NCBI RefSeq assembly: GCF_004005905.1
Contig: NZ_SACO01000006.1
Coordinates: 1 to 64,000 of the forward strand
Length of the DNA stretch: 64,000 nucleotides
Origin: Novosphingobium umbonatum
Lineage (GTDB): Bacteria; Pseudomonadota; Alphaproteobacteria; Sphingomonadales; Sphingomonadaceae
Direction: 5' to 3'
Each line of letters opens with the position of its first letter. The stretch's first letter is position 1. The translations under genes were made by a program, and so were the position numbers. This document shows, in pieces, positions 1 through 8,182 of this stretch. The notes beneath the pieces are model-generated. The model made no database searches. It was not told the origin of the DNA and worked only from the letters and a program-made list of their open reading frames with translations.

Positions 1-106
1 CTGGGTCCTTCCTTTGGGCTTGGTGCTGATGACAGTCGATTTTGGCTGGCGCATCTTCCGATGGGCACGTCCAAAACGCGCGCCCTCCGAGGAAACTCCT
101 ACGTAG
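1..106 (+). CDS. C-terminal end of a membrane protein (partial)
   Basis: An open frame entering from the left edge ends at TAG 104-106. It encodes about 34 residues: a hydrophobic stretch (LPLGLVLMTVDFGWRIF) followed by a basic, hydrophilic tail (RWARPKRAPSEETPT). That pattern fits the last transmembrane helix and cytoplasmic tail of a small permease, for example a DctQ-like TRAP subunit, but the piece is too short to assign. No start is visible because the gene lies mostly outside the window. Confidence 0.45.
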   Translation, partial: WVLPLGLVLMTVDFGWRIFRWARPKRAPSEETPT

Positions 107-160
107 ATAATTTGTCCACGCCGCCTAACTAATTACAAATATTAATCCCGGCCACTGATG

Positions 161-195
161 AAAAAAGGCGGCAGGATCGCTCCCGCCGCCCCTTT
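161..195. terminator. Bidirectional intrinsic terminator
   Basis: A GC-rich hairpin (GGCGGC-a-GGA / TCC-c-GCCGCC, four-base loop) is flanked by six A on the left, which read as six T on the minus strand, and by a T-rich tract on the right. It sits 20 bases beyond the stop of the efflux transporter gene and probably ends the minus-strand efflux operon. It could also serve the partial gene on the plus strand. Confidence 0.8.
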
Positions 196-213
196 CTTTC
201 ACCGCACATGAGA

Positions 214-1746
214 TCAATGCGCCGCGCTGGTATCAATCGGCCCCTTGGGCTTGGGCGCGAACCAGATGATCAGGGCCGAAGCCACGAAGCACACCGCAAT
301 CGTGGTGAAAATATGCATCGTGGCCACCATCACGCTCTGCCCCTGCACAATACGGTCCAGCGTGGCGACGGCGCTTTCCATGCTCTGCCCCATCGAGGTC
401 AGGCTATCCAAGGCCTGCTGGCCCATCGGCATGGCACCGGCCATGGCGGTCTGGGCGCGGGTTGCCTCGTTTTCCCAACTGGTCTGCACCAGCGATGTGG
501 CAAAGGCGCCAAACAATGTGCGGCTGAAATTGGACAGGCCCGCCGCATTGGCTTCCTCACCCGGTGCCACGCTGGCCATGGCCAGGCCGATGGTGGGGAC
601 AAAGAACATCACCATGCAAGGACCGGTTAGCAAAGTAGGGATCGCCAATTGCAGGAAGGTCACATCGCTGTTGAACCCTGCCCGCCAATAGGCCAGCCCG
701 CCCAGCCCCAGAATGCCGGTGAAGATGATCTTGCGCGGGTCCATCTTGGCCGCCAATTGCCCTACCACCGGCGCGGAGAGCACGGCAAAGATGCCCATCA
801 TCCCCGTGGCATAACCAGCCCATGTAGCGGTGTAGCCCAGATTTTGCTGGAGCCACAAAGGCAGGATCACAATTTGGGCAAAAAAGGCACCAAAGCCCAA
901 AGAATAGGTGATGGTCGTGGCGGTAAAGCCGCGATGGCGGAAGATGCGCAGATCGACGATGGGGTTCTTCTCGGTCAATTCCCAGATCAGGAAAGCGACA
1001 AAGCCCAGCGCGGCAATGATACCCAAGCCGCGAATTTCCGCCGAGGCGAACCAGTCATGGTTGCGCCCTTCGTCCAGCATGATCTGCAAAGCGCCGACCC
1101 AGACCACCAGCAGGCCAAGGCCCACCATGTCGATCGGGGCCTTGACCAGTTCGTCCTTGCGACCACGCAGCATCACAATCAGCAACAGGCCACCCACCAG
1201 CGCGAAGGGCACGCTGATGAAGAAGATCGATTCCCAGCCCACATTGTCGCACAAAGTGCCACCCAGCACCGGCCCGACAATCGGCCCGATCAGCGTGGTC
1301 ATCGCCCAGATCACCGTGCCCAGCACCTGCTTTTCAGGCGGCAGGATCCGCATCATCAACGTCTGCGCCAAGGGCATGATCGGCCCGCCACACAGGCCCA
1401 AAGCCACGCGGCACGCCACCAACATGCCCAGCGACATCGACAGGCCGCACAGCATCGAAAGCACCGCAAAGCCCAGATAGCACAGGATGAACACCCTCTG
1501 CGCGCCAAAGCGGGAGGAGAGCCAGCCCGTCAGCGGCACCGTAATCGCCTCGGCCACCGCATAGGAGGTGATCACCCAGCTGCCCTGCGAGGCGGAAACG
1601 CCCAGCGAACCGGCAATGGTCGGCACCGAAACATTGGCGATGGTGGTGTCCAGCACCACCAGAAAATTACCCAGCGCAATCAGCAGCACCACCAGCCACA
1701 ACTGCGCCCCTTCCAAAGGCCGGTCAGGGGAGGTGGTGGCGATCAT
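214..1746 (-). CDS. emrB: DHA2-family MFS drug efflux transporter, EmrB/QacA type
   Basis: A 510-residue inner-membrane antiporter, the usual length for 14-helix DHA2 transporters. The first helix carries the family signature LDTTIANVSVPTIAGSL (about residues 32-48). The N-terminal half has the loop 2-3 motif GWLSSRFGAQR (about residues 74-84). Such proteins use the proton gradient to pump hydrophobic drugs and, with an HlyD-type adaptor and an outer-membrane channel, expel them to the medium. Both partners are encoded immediately upstream on the same strand, and the start overlaps the adaptor stop by 4 nt, which suggests translational coupling. The substrate cannot be told from sequence. Regulation is probably by the divergent TetR protein. 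Confidence 0.93.
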   Translation of the reverse strand: MIATTSPDRPLEGAQLWLVVLLIALGNFLVVLDTTIANVSVPTIAGSLGVSASQGSWVITSYAVAEAITVPLTGWLSSRFGAQRVFILCYLGFAVLSMLCGLSMSLGMLVACRVALGLCGGPIMPLAQTLMMRILPPEKQVLGTVIWAMTTLIGPIVGPVLGGTLCDNVGWESIFFISVPFALVGGLLLIVMLRGRKDELVKAPIDMVGLGLLVVWVGALQIMLDEGRNHDWFASAEIRGLGIIAALGFVAFLIWELTEKNPIVDLRIFRHRGFTATTITYSLGFGAFFAQIVILPLWLQQNLGYTATWAGYATGMMGIFAVLSAPVVGQLAAKMDPRKIIFTGILGLGGLAYWRAGFNSDVTFLQLAIPTLLTGPCMVMFFVPTIGLAMASVAPGEEANAAGLSNFSRTLFGAFATSLVQTSWENEATRAQTAMAGAMPMGQQALDSLTSMGQSMESAVATLDRIVQGQSVMVATMHIFTTIAVCFVASALIIWFAPKPKGPIDTSAAH

Positions 1747-2909
1747 TTGGACACGTCAATGTCGGCGTTCATCGACAGGCCAACGCGCAAGGGGTGAGCG
1801 GCCAGCTCCTTGGGGTCCAGCGCGACACGCACCGGCAGACGCTGCACCACCTTGATCCAGTTGCCCGTGGCATTCTGTGCGGGCACCACGGCAAAGGCCG
1901 CGCCCGTGCCGCCCGAGAAGCCCACCACCGTGCCATGATAAGTGACCGAGGAGCCATAAAGGTCGCTGGTCAGCGTAACGGCCTGACCGGGACGCACCTT
2001 GGACAGCTGCACTTCCTTGTAATTGGCATCGACATAGGCGGCCTGCACCGGCACCACCGCCATCAGGCTCTTGCCCGGTTCGGCGCGCTGGCCGACCTGC
2101 GCGCTGCGGCGGGCAATCACGCCGTCAAAGGGCGCGCGGATCACGGTGCGTTCCAGATCCACCTTGGCCTGATCGCGGGCGGCGCGGGCGGCCAGCACTT
2201 CGGGGTTGGTTTCGGTGGTGGTGTTTTCGATCATCACGCGGTTGGCATCACGCGTGCCAGCGGCAGCGGCGCGATTGGCAGCCGCCAGCGCGACAGCCGC
2301 CTGCGCCGCGCGCAGATTAGCATTGGCAGTGGCAAAGGCGCTGCGAGCCAGCGTCAATTCCTCACCCGACACCGAACCGGAAGCGGCCAGAGCCTCACGA
2401 CGCTTCAAATCCACGCCCGCCTTCTCCACATCGGCGCGGGCCGAGGCGAGCGAAGCGGTGGCGCGGGTTTCATCGGCGGCGCGGGCCGCGATTTGCGCGG
2501 CAAGGCCATTGTCGGTGGCCGACAGACCACGCACACGGCGCTCGGTCAGCGCCAGATTGGCTTCGGCGCGGGCCAGTGCGATACGCGCATCGGTATCGTC
2601 CAGACGCACCAGCACATCGCCCTGCTTGACGGCCTGGGTATCGCTGACCAGCACTTCGCGGATCGGCGCGGTCACTTGCGCGCTCACCTGCGCCACATCG
2701 GCGCCGACATAGGCATTGTCGGTTTCCACATGAGCCGATGCGTAAAAGGCATCATAAGCGCCATAGGCAACGGCCAGCGCGGCAACACAGGCACCAAAGC
2801 GCAGGAACAACTTCTTGCGCTTGGCGGCGTTGGCGGCATCTTCTTCCGAGGTGAAGTTTTCGACCACGGTTTCCACATCATGCTCGTGGATACGGGTAAT
2901 GGTGGACAT
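1743..2909 (-). CDS. emrA: HlyD/EmrA-type periplasmic adaptor of the efflux pump
   Basis: A 388-residue membrane fusion protein. A cytoplasmic N-terminus of about 36 residues is followed by one membrane anchor (FLRFGACVAALAVAYGAY). Next comes the biotinyl-lipoyl-like half motif VETDNAYVGADVAQVSAQV, a long Ala-rich coiled-coil hairpin (roughly residues 90-230) and a second lipoyl half with GVIARRSAQVGQRAEPG. This is the EmrA architecture. The ATG at 2907-2909 is preferred over a longer upstream frame because AAGGAGT lies just before it and the next upstream gene ends at 2924. It bridges the inner-membrane pump to the outer-membrane channel. The gene lies 14 nt after the channel gene and overlaps the pump gene by 4 nt. 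Confidence 0.92.
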   Translation of the reverse strand: MSTITRIHEHDVETVVENFTSEEDAANAAKRKKLFLRFGACVAALAVAYGAYDAFYASAHVETDNAYVGADVAQVSAQVTAPIREVLVSDTQAVKQGDVLVRLDDTDARIALARAEANLALTERRVRGLSATDNGLAAQIAARAADETRATASLASARADVEKAGVDLKRREALAASGSVSGEELTLARSAFATANANLRAAQAAVALAAANRAAAAGTRDANRVMIENTTTETNPEVLAARAARDQAKVDLERTVIRAPFDGVIARRSAQVGQRAEPGKSLMAVVPVQAAYVDANYKEVQLSKVRPGQAVTLTSDLYGSSVTYHGTVVGFSGGTGAAFAVVPAQNATGNWIKVVQRLPVRVALDPKELAAHPLRVGLSMNADIDVSK

Positions 2910-2923
2910 AGCGGGGGACTCCT

Positions 2924-4369
2924 TCAGGCTTGGAAGCCGCCACCGAGCGCGCGCACCAGCGCAACGTCGAGGGCAAAAGCACGGGTTTTCAGGGCAGCGG
3001 TGGCGCGGCGGGCGGCAATCAGCGAATCTTCGGCCACCAGCACATCCAGAACGGTGGCAAGGCCGCCGCGATAGCGGTTGTTGGCCACGGTCCATGCCGC
3101 TTGCGCCGCGCTTTCGGCCTCTTGCGCGCTGGCAAGGCGGCGGGTCAGCTCGCGGCGGCTGGTGGTGGCATCGGCAATCTCGTTCAAGGCATGGACCAGC
3201 GTGCCATCATATTGCGCCACGGCGGCGGCATAATTGGCCTCTGCCCCGCGTTTGCGGGCGCGCAACTGGCCGCCGTTAAAAATGGGCAGGTTGATGGCAG
3301 GGCCGACCTGTCCATAGTCCGAACCCGATTTGGTCAGGTTGGACAGGCCGAGCGATTGCAGACCGATCACTGCGGACAGGTTGATATTGGGATAGAAAGC
3401 GGCCTGCGCGATGCGGATTTGCTGCGCATAGCTTTCGGCATGGGCGCGGGCAGCCACCACATCGGGGCGGCGGCCCAGCAATTGGGCGGGAATGTCGCTC
3501 GGCAGGCCGGGGCTGGCCAGACCGGTCACCGCAGGGCGCGCGATCGACAGGCCGCGATCGGGCCCAGCGCCCATCAGCGCGGCCAGACGATGGCGGGCCA
3601 GGGCAATCTGTTCATCAACACCGGCCAAATCGCCCTGTTCGCTGGCCAGATTGGCGCGGGCGCGGGCGACGGCACCGTCATTTTCCAGCCCCTGATCGCG
3701 GCGCTGTTCGATCAGCGCCAGTGTGCGGGCGCGGATCTTGGCGGCATCATTGGCGGCATCCTGTTCGGCATAAAGACCGGCCAGATCGGCATAGGCCGCC
3801 GCAATGCCGGTCGATACGGCCAAACGCGCAGCCGCTGCTTCGGCTGCCGAGGCGCTGGTTTCGGCATGGGCAGCACGCAGAGAAGCCCGCGCCTTGCCCC
3901 AGAAGTCCACTTCCCAATTGAGGCTGAGCGTAGCCAGCCCCGTCTCACGCCAGCCCTTGGGGGCAAAGGCGGCGGGGAACAGGTAATTGTAGCTCTGCTT
4001 GGCATTGCCCGCACTGGCCGAGGCGGTCAGGCTGGGCAATGTGCCGCCGCGCACTTCGGACACTTGCGCCATGGCGCCAGCATAGCGCGCCTCGGCCACG
4101 CGCAGGTCGGTCGCGCCCTTCAACCCCTCGGCAATCAGCGCGGAAAGCTGCGCATCGCCATAGGCCTGCCACCAGCCATCACCCGGCCATGCACCTTGCG
4201 GCGCGGTCAGGCTTTGGCTGGCGGCCAGCGATTGGGGAGCCTTGGGCGCCAGGGACGTCGGGACGGACGTTTGGGGGGTAGCGCCCAAGGCAGACGTGGC
4301 CATCAGCGCCCCTGCCAGAACGGACAGGGTTGCCATGGCGGGCCACGTCGGGGGGAGGAAGCGACTCAT
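2924..4369 (-). CDS. Outer-membrane efflux channel, NodT/TolC family
   Basis: A 481-residue protein with an N-terminal signal peptide (hydrophobic core MATLSVLAGALMATSALGA) and two outer-membrane efflux repeats. Family-typical segments include WWQAYGDAQLSALI near the start of the mature protein, LLGRRPDVVAARAHAES in the middle and FYPNINLSAVIGLQSLG in the second repeat. Many NodT proteins are lipoproteins; this one has no lipobox cysteine after its signal sequence, so it is probably processed by signal peptidase I. It would form the trimeric outer-membrane exit duct of the pump. It is the first gene of a three-gene minus-strand operon and starts about 100 nt from the divergent TetR gene. Confidence 0.92.
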   Translation of the reverse strand: MSRFLPPTWPAMATLSVLAGALMATSALGATPQTSVPTSLAPKAPQSLAASQSLTAPQGAWPGDGWWQAYGDAQLSALIAEGLKGATDLRVAEARYAGAMAQVSEVRGGTLPSLTASASAGNAKQSYNYLFPAAFAPKGWRETGLATLSLNWEVDFWGKARASLRAAHAETSASAAEAAAARLAVSTGIAAAYADLAGLYAEQDAANDAAKIRARTLALIEQRRDQGLENDGAVARARANLASEQGDLAGVDEQIALARHRLAALMGAGPDRGLSIARPAVTGLASPGLPSDIPAQLLGRRPDVVAARAHAESYAQQIRIAQAAFYPNINLSAVIGLQSLGLSNLTKSGSDYGQVGPAINLPIFNGGQLRARKRGAEANYAAAVAQYDGTLVHALNEIADATTSRRELTRRLASAQEAESAAQAAWTVANNRYRGGLATVLDVLVAEDSLIAARRATAALKTRAFALDVALVRALGGGFQA

Positions 4370-4389
4370 CAGTTCACCTTCAAAACCAT

Positions 4390-4404
4390 ACTGAACGGTT
4401 CAGT
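4390..4404. promoter_or_regulatory. Palindromic operator candidate for the TetR regulator
   Basis: ACTGAAC-G-GTTCAGT is a perfect inverted repeat with 7-bp arms and a one-base centre. It sits 20 bp before the start of the outer-membrane channel gene, in the divergent intergenic region. Odd-length palindromes of this size are typical TetR-family operators. Binding here would control the efflux operon; the assignment to the adjacent regulator is by position. Confidence 0.65.
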
Positions 4405-4434
4405 TATCGATTTTGCTGGACGCGTCAAGCAAAA

Positions 4435-4444
4435 ACTGTACAGT
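4435..4444. promoter_or_regulatory. Second palindrome in the efflux/tetR intergenic region
   Basis: ACTGTACAGT is a perfect 10-bp palindrome sharing the ACTG/CAGT ends of the 4390-4404 site, and it is followed by CCGGTTTAG. It lies 25 bp before the tetR start, where a bound repressor could autoregulate tetR. It may be a second, weaker operator. Confidence 0.45.
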
Positions 4445-4468
4445 CCGGTTTAGATAAGAGAGGGTGAA

Positions 4469-5119
4469 ATGCGCTTCAAATGCGACCTTCGCCGCAAGGC
4501 CATCTTGGACGCGGCAACAGCACTGTTTCGGGAACTGGGCTTTGAACGATGCAGCATGTCCCAGATTTCGGCGCGCGTGGGCGGGTCAAAAGCCACGCTT
4601 TACAGTTACTTCCAGTCCAAGGACGAATTGTTCGCCGCCGCCATGGTCGATGCCATGCACGAACAGGGCGAAGCCATGCTCGAATTGCTGGACCCGACCG
4701 AAAGCGATGTGGCCAAGGTACTGGAGCGATTCGGCAATGCCTATCTGAACTTTGTGACCGGTGGCTCCTGCCTCAACAATGTGCGTACCGCGATGCAGGC
4801 CAGTTCGGACAGCGCGCTAGGCCCCTCGCTGTACAAGCTGGGCCCGAAAAAGGGTTGGGAAGACATCGCCCATTACATGGCCGAGGTGATGCAGCGCGGC
4901 GGTTTACGGCGCGATGATCCGCATATGGCCGCACTGATGCTCAAAGGCATGCTGGAATCGGCGGTGGTCTATCCGATGATGTTTGGCGCCGAACCCGAAT
5001 ATGCCACACCGATTTGGGTGGAACGCGTGGTCTGCGCCTTCATGCGCGCCTATGGCCCCGATAGTGAGGCGGACGATCCGGCAAAGCTTAACATCATGGA
5101 CGCGGCGGTCACCGACTGA
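4469..5119 (+). CDS. TetR/AcrR-family transcriptional repressor of the efflux operon
   Basis: A 216-residue regulator. Residues about 8-55 form the TetR DNA-binding domain (KAILDAATALFRELGFERC, then MSQISARVGGSKATLYSYF with the recognition helix in SKATLYSYF). The rest is an alpha-helical ligand-binding and dimerisation domain with the AefR-like segment GSCLNNVRTAMQASSDSA. The start at 4469 is preceded by AGAGAGGG. The gene is transcribed away from the efflux operon, with two palindromes in the shared 99-bp gap, the standard arrangement of a local efflux repressor. The inducer is unknown. Confidence 0.9.
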   Translation: MRFKCDLRRKAILDAATALFRELGFERCSMSQISARVGGSKATLYSYFQSKDELFAAAMVDAMHEQGEAMLELLDPTESDVAKVLERFGNAYLNFVTGGSCLNNVRTAMQASSDSALGPSLYKLGPKKGWEDIAHYMAEVMQRGGLRRDDPHMAALMLKGMLESAVVYPMMFGAEPEYATPIWVERVVCAFMRAYGPDSEADDPAKLNIMDAAVTD

Positions 5120-5132
5120 TAAGGCCCAAATA

Positions 5133-5162
5133 CCGCCAGCTTTCCGATCCAAGCGCTGGCGG
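5133..5162 (+). terminator. Hairpin after tetR
   Basis: CCGCCAGC and GCTGGCGG form an 8-bp stem with a 14-base loop, 13 bases after the tetR stop. There is no clean T-run behind it, so it is a weak intrinsic terminator or a processing hairpin. Confidence 0.45.
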
Positions 5163-5208
5163 CTGAGAGACTCATCGTGCTTTCGCTTTGATCCGGAGCA
5201 CGATTGCC

Positions 5209-5805
5209 ATGGGCGACTATCCACTTCCCCGCGACGGGTTGGCCTTTACCCCGCCCAGCGCCAGCGCTTTGGCCGCCTTGCAACAGGCGCAGGCCAATTT
5301 GCGTGACGGGTGCCAATTCCTGATCCGCGACGGACAGGCCCATGCTGATGCCCACACCGCTATCACGCGCCCTACCCCCGCCTATCCCCCCGCTTTCAAC
5401 CAGCGCCGCGCGGGCAATGCCCTGCGCGAACTCGACCGGATGCTGGCGATCATGCTGGAGGCCTGCGCCTGGGTGTTGGGCGCCAGCGCGCATCAACTGG
5501 ACGTGTGGGACCATTGGCAGGACACATCGGGCAAGCTGCGGCGGATCGAGGCGATCACCCGCCAGACCAGCCATGGCACACGGCGCCTGCATGCCATCGC
5601 CCGCCTGCGCCGCCACTATGCGGCCGAGAGCAAAGGCCTGCCGCAAGCCACGCTGATGCGCGATTGGGCCTGCGCGCTGGACGGGGCCGACATGGCTCTG
5701 CCCGATACCCATGCGTCTTGGGGGCAATTGGCCAAAGGGCTGGGCGTGATTGCGAACTTTTATCTGGGTTTGAGCGAAAGGCTCGCTGACCGCATTCTGG
5801 GCTAG
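5209..5805 (+). CDS. Hypothetical protein, mostly alpha-helical
   Basis: A 198-residue soluble protein of unrecognised family. The ATG at 5209 follows CCGGAGCACG and is preferred over a TTG seven codons upstream. There is no signal peptide or membrane segment. The sequence is rich in Ala, Arg and Leu, with predicted helical stretches such as [19 protein letters not shown] and a WDHWQD segment near the middle. Base composition matches the neighbours. It ends in a CTAG shared with the convergent pseudouridine synthase gene, each gene using TAG on its own strand. The reverse strand is also open over this stretch, but that frame has no plausible start or family features. Confidence 0.65.
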   Translation: MGDYPLPRDGLAFTPPSASALAALQQAQANLRDGCQFLIRDGQAHADAHTAITRPTPAYPPAFNQRRAGNALRELDRMLAIMLEACAWVLGASAHQLDVWDHWQDTSGKLRRIEAITRQTSHGTRRLHAIARLRRHYAAESKGLPQATLMRDWACALDGADMALPDTHASWGQLAKGLGVIANFYLGLSERLADRILG

Positions 5806-6350
5806 ATCCTGATCTCGCGCCATTCCCCCGGCGCGATACCCTCCAACGTCCAATCGCCAATCTGCCAACGCACCAAACGCAGAGTCGGCAGGCCCACCGC
5901 CGCCGTCATACGCCGCACCTGCCGGTTGCGCCCTTCACGGATGGTCAGTTTCAGCCAGCCATCGGGCACGCTCTTGCGGAAACGCACCGGCGGGTCACGA
6001 TCCCACAGGGCGGGCGGATCCATCGCCTCCACCTGCGCGGGCAAGGTCATGCCATCCTTGAGCATCACCCCCCGCCGCAGCGCGTCGAGCGCCTCGTCAC
6101 GCGCCTCGCCCTCCACCTGCACTAGATAGGTCTTGGCCATTTTGAAACGCGGATCGGCGATGCGCGCCTGTAGCCGCCCGTCATCGCATAGCAACAGCAA
6201 CCCCTCGCTATCACGGTCCAACCGGCCAGCGGGATAGACGCCCTTCACATCGACATAATCGGACAGGGTGGAGCGCGGCGCATCCATGCTGCTGTCGGTG
6301 AATTGCGAAAGCGTGCCATAGGGTTTGTTGAGCAGGATCAGCCGCGCCAT
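5802..6350 (-). CDS. rluE: 23S rRNA pseudouridine synthase, RluE/RsuA family
   Basis: A 182-residue enzyme of the RsuA/RluB/E/F family. The catalytic motif [13 protein letters not shown] (about residues 41-53) contains the invariant Asp that attacks the uridine. The later [14 protein letters not shown] motif (about residues 136-149) binds RNA. There is no N-terminal S4 domain, and the protein begins directly with [14 protein letters not shown]. That compact form matches RluE, which modifies uridine 2457 of 23S rRNA, though RsuA-type specificity cannot be excluded. The gene stands alone and lies 90 nt beyond a structured minus-strand RNA with an intrinsic terminator, which might act as its leader. 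Confidence 0.88.
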   Translation of the reverse strand: MARLILLNKPYGTLSQFTDSSMDAPRSTLSDYVDVKGVYPAGRLDRDSEGLLLLCDDGRLQARIADPRFKMAKTYLVQVEGEARDEALDALRRGVMLKDGMTLPAQVEAMDPPALWDRDPPVRFRKSVPDGWLKLTIREGRNRQVRRMTAAVGLPTLRLVRWQIGDWTLEGIAPGEWREIRI

Positions 6351-6439
6351 AAATGCCTTGCAGGATGGTGGGGGCCTTATGGCCGGAAAGGGGCTTTCGG
6401 CTCATAGCCCGCCGCGCGGCCCGCAATCAAGCGCACAGC

Positions 6440-6580
6440 AAAAAGGGCGCTCGGTACAAGACCGTAGCGAGGCAATCCTCATTCGGTCAAACCTAAGCGC
6501 CCTTGATTGTCAGCCTCGGCAGAACCGTAAGGATCGGAAAGAACCCTCGGTAAAGCCCGTAAGCGTCCGGTGAGGCGCTA
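6440..6580 (-). ncRNA. Candidate structured small RNA or transcriptional attenuator
   Basis: Read on the minus strand, the segment ends with an extended hairpin: GGGCGCT pairs with AGCGCCC, enclosing nested GACCG/CGGTC and GAGG/CCTC helices. It is followed directly by TTTTT, giving an intrinsic terminator at about 6440. An upstream AGCGCC (6573-6578 on the plus strand) could pair with the GGCGCT arm instead, a possible antiterminator. A second pair, CAATCAA/TTGATTG (6424-6430 with 6503-6509), could extend the structure. No ATG precedes the terminator hairpin, so a short peptide is unlikely. It could be a free-standing RNA of about 130-150 nt or the leader of rluE, which begins 90 nt further on. 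I do not recognise a named RNA family. Confidence 0.5.
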
Positions 6581-6610
6581 TTAGGGTTAACTTCCCTAAC
6601 GAATGGTTAA
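6581..6610 (-). promoter_or_regulatory. TTAA-rich promoter element, CtrA-like box
   Basis: The minus strand reads TTAACCATTCGTTAG (plus 6596-6610), TTAA-N7-TTAG, one base from the CtrA consensus TTAA-N7-TTAA of alphaproteobacteria. It overlaps an inverted repeat TTAGGG-N7-CCCTAA (6581-6599). It lies just upstream of the structured RNA candidate, so it is a plausible promoter for that transcript. A similar TTAACCATCGGTTAG occurs before phbB. Confidence 0.4.
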
Positions 6611-6633
6611 CGGCGCGGTAAAAATTACGCATC

Positions 6634-6647
6634 TGCGCTTAAGCGCA
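6634..6647. promoter_or_regulatory. 14-bp perfect palindrome
   Basis: TGCGCTTAAGCGCA is its own reverse complement. It sits in the gene-free stretch upstream of the minus-strand RNA candidate. It may be an operator; no cognate regulator can be named. Confidence 0.35.
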
Positions 6648-6690
6648 CTTGCGGGGGTGGCGGCAGGGACTCGTTAATGTTTCGCACAAA

Positions 6691-6729
6691 AAAGCCCGCC
6701 GGTCCGGATCGGACAGGCGGGCCTTTTGT
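6691..6729. terminator. Terminator of murA
   Basis: AAAAAAGCCCGCC and GGCGGGCCTTTT flank an inner GTCCGGATCGGAC, giving a strong GC hairpin with A-rich and T-rich borders. It begins 19 bases after the murA stop and would terminate minus-strand transcription. Confidence 0.85.
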
Positions 6730-6747
6730 TTCAAGCAGATGCGGCGA

Positions 6748-8031
6748 TCAATCGCTGCCCACCCGTTCGATATCGGCGCCCAGCAGCGCGAATTTTTCCT
6801 CCAACCGCTCATAACCACGGTCGAGGTGGTACAGGCGGTGGACAGTGGTGACGCCTTCGGCGGCCAAACCGGCAATCACCAGACTCATCGAGGCGCGCAA
6901 ATCGGTGGCCATCACTTCGGCACCATTGAGGCCCGCCACGCCATGGACAATCGCGGTGCGGCCCTTGGTTTCGATGCGCGCGCCCATGCGGGTCAATTCG
7001 GGCACATGCATATAGCGGTTTTCAAAAATGGTTTCGGTCAACACGCTGGTGCCTTCCGCGCGGGTCAACAGCGCCATCAACTGCGCCTGCATATCGGTGG
7101 CGAAACCGGGATAGGGCGCGGTAGACAGGGTCACGGGGCGCAAGGGCCCTTGCGCCGCCACGAAAAGGCCCGAAGGACGGTCCTCCACAAACACGCCCGC
7201 CTCGCGCAGGGCGGCCACGGTGGCATCCATTTCGTTCATCCGCGCGCCGCGCAATTCAACCTCGCCACCGGTGATGGCGGCGGCGCAGGCATAGCTGCCC
7301 GCTTCGATACGGTCGGGCATCACCTGATAGGTGGCGCCATGCAGGCGGTTCACGCCATGAATGGTCAGGTCCGAAGTGCCAATGCCCTCGATCTGGCCCC
7401 CCATCGCCACCAGCAGGTTGCACAGGTCCACAATTTCCGGCTCACGCGCGGCATTATGCAGGCGGCAGGTGCCCTTGGCCAGAACGGCGGCCATCAGCGC
7501 ATTTTCGGTCGCCCCCACCGACACCACGGGGAAAGTATAAGTGCCGCCGGGCAAGCCGCCATCGGGCGCCACAGCGCGCACATAGCCAGCGGCCAGCTCG
7601 ATTTGCGCGCCAAACGCTTCCAGCGCCTTCAAATGCAGGTCGATCGGACGGTTGCCAATCGCGCAGCCACCCGGCAGCGAAACGGTCGCCTCACCCGCAC
7701 GGCCCAGCAAGGGACCCAACACCAGAATCGAGGCGCGCATCTTGCGCACCAGTTCATAAGGCGCGGTGGTGCTGGTTAAACGCGTGGCTTGCAGCGTCAT
7801 CACCCGCCCGAAATCCTCGGGTCGCGTACCGGCAATGCTGGTGGAAACGCCAAACTGGTTCAACAGATGCTGAAACCCGTCTACGTCGGCCAAACGCGGC
7901 AGGTTACGCAACGTTAGGGGCTCTTCGGTTAAAAGAGCGCAAGGCAGCAGGGTCAAAGCGGAATTTTTTGCACCGGAGACAGGGATTGATCCAGAAAGCC
8001 TGCGGCCGCCACGAATGATGATTTTGTCCAT
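6748..8031 (-). CDS. murA: UDP-N-acetylglucosamine 1-carboxyvinyltransferase
   Basis: A 427-residue cytoplasmic enzyme, close to the family norm of about 420. It transfers enolpyruvate from phosphoenolpyruvate to UDP-GlcNAc, the first committed step of peptidoglycan synthesis. Substrate-binding Lys22 is present in SGAKNSAL, and the catalytic loop is [16 protein letters not shown] with Cys at position 123. A Cys here (not Asp) predicts sensitivity to fosfomycin. The start begins [20 protein letters not shown], as in other MurA proteins. It is divergent from galU and followed by a strong terminator, so it is probably monocistronic. Confidence 0.97.
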   Translation of the reverse strand: MDKIIIRGGRRLSGSIPVSGAKNSALTLLPCALLTEEPLTLRNLPRLADVDGFQHLLNQFGVSTSIAGTRPEDFGRVMTLQATRLTSTTAPYELVRKMRASILVLGPLLGRAGEATVSLPGGCAIGNRPIDLHLKALEAFGAQIELAAGYVRAVAPDGGLPGGTYTFPVVSVGATENALMAAVLAKGTCRLHNAAREPEIVDLCNLLVAMGGQIEGIGTSDLTIHGVNRLHGATYQVMPDRIEAGSYACAAAITGGEVELRGARMNEMDATVAALREAGVFVEDRPSGLFVAAQGPLRPVTLSTAPYPGFATDMQAQLMALLTRAEGTSVLTETIFENRYMHVPELTRMGARIETKGRTAIVHGVAGLNGAEVMATDLRASMSLVIAGLAAEGVTTVHRLYHLDRGYERLEEKFALLGADIERVGSD

Positions 8032-8182
8032 ATCTACCGTTTAAGAGCCAAACTGCCCCTCTGCAATGGGCGAAAATCGTGTGCATTGGCAATTTGTCGC
8101 AATTTCATACGTTTAAATCTTGCTTGTCTCGTAATCTTAAGGTTTAACACCACTGAAACCCCAAAATGATAGTAGGTTGACC

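Larger units (their letters stand above)
6351..6747. other. Gene-free stretch between rluE and murA
   Basis: 397 bases without a credible coding frame. From right to left it holds the murA terminator (6691-6729), a 14-bp palindrome (6634-6647), TTAA-containing sites resembling CtrA boxes (6581-6610) and a structured minus-strand RNA candidate ending at an intrinsic terminator near 6440. A plus-strand frame across 6325-6573 has no ribosome binding site or recognisable protein features. The last 80 bases before rluE show nothing clear. Confidence 0.7.

Noticed and set aside
5050-5868. A 272-codon minus-strand frame over the tetR end and the unknown 198-residue gene
   Set aside because: It overlaps the tetR and rluE ends and has no plausible start or motif; the plus-strand frame has GGAG and an ATG at good spacing.
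6325-6573. Plus-strand 82-codon frame in the gap before murA
   Set aside because: Basic, low-complexity product, no ribosome binding site, and it runs across the structured RNA candidate.
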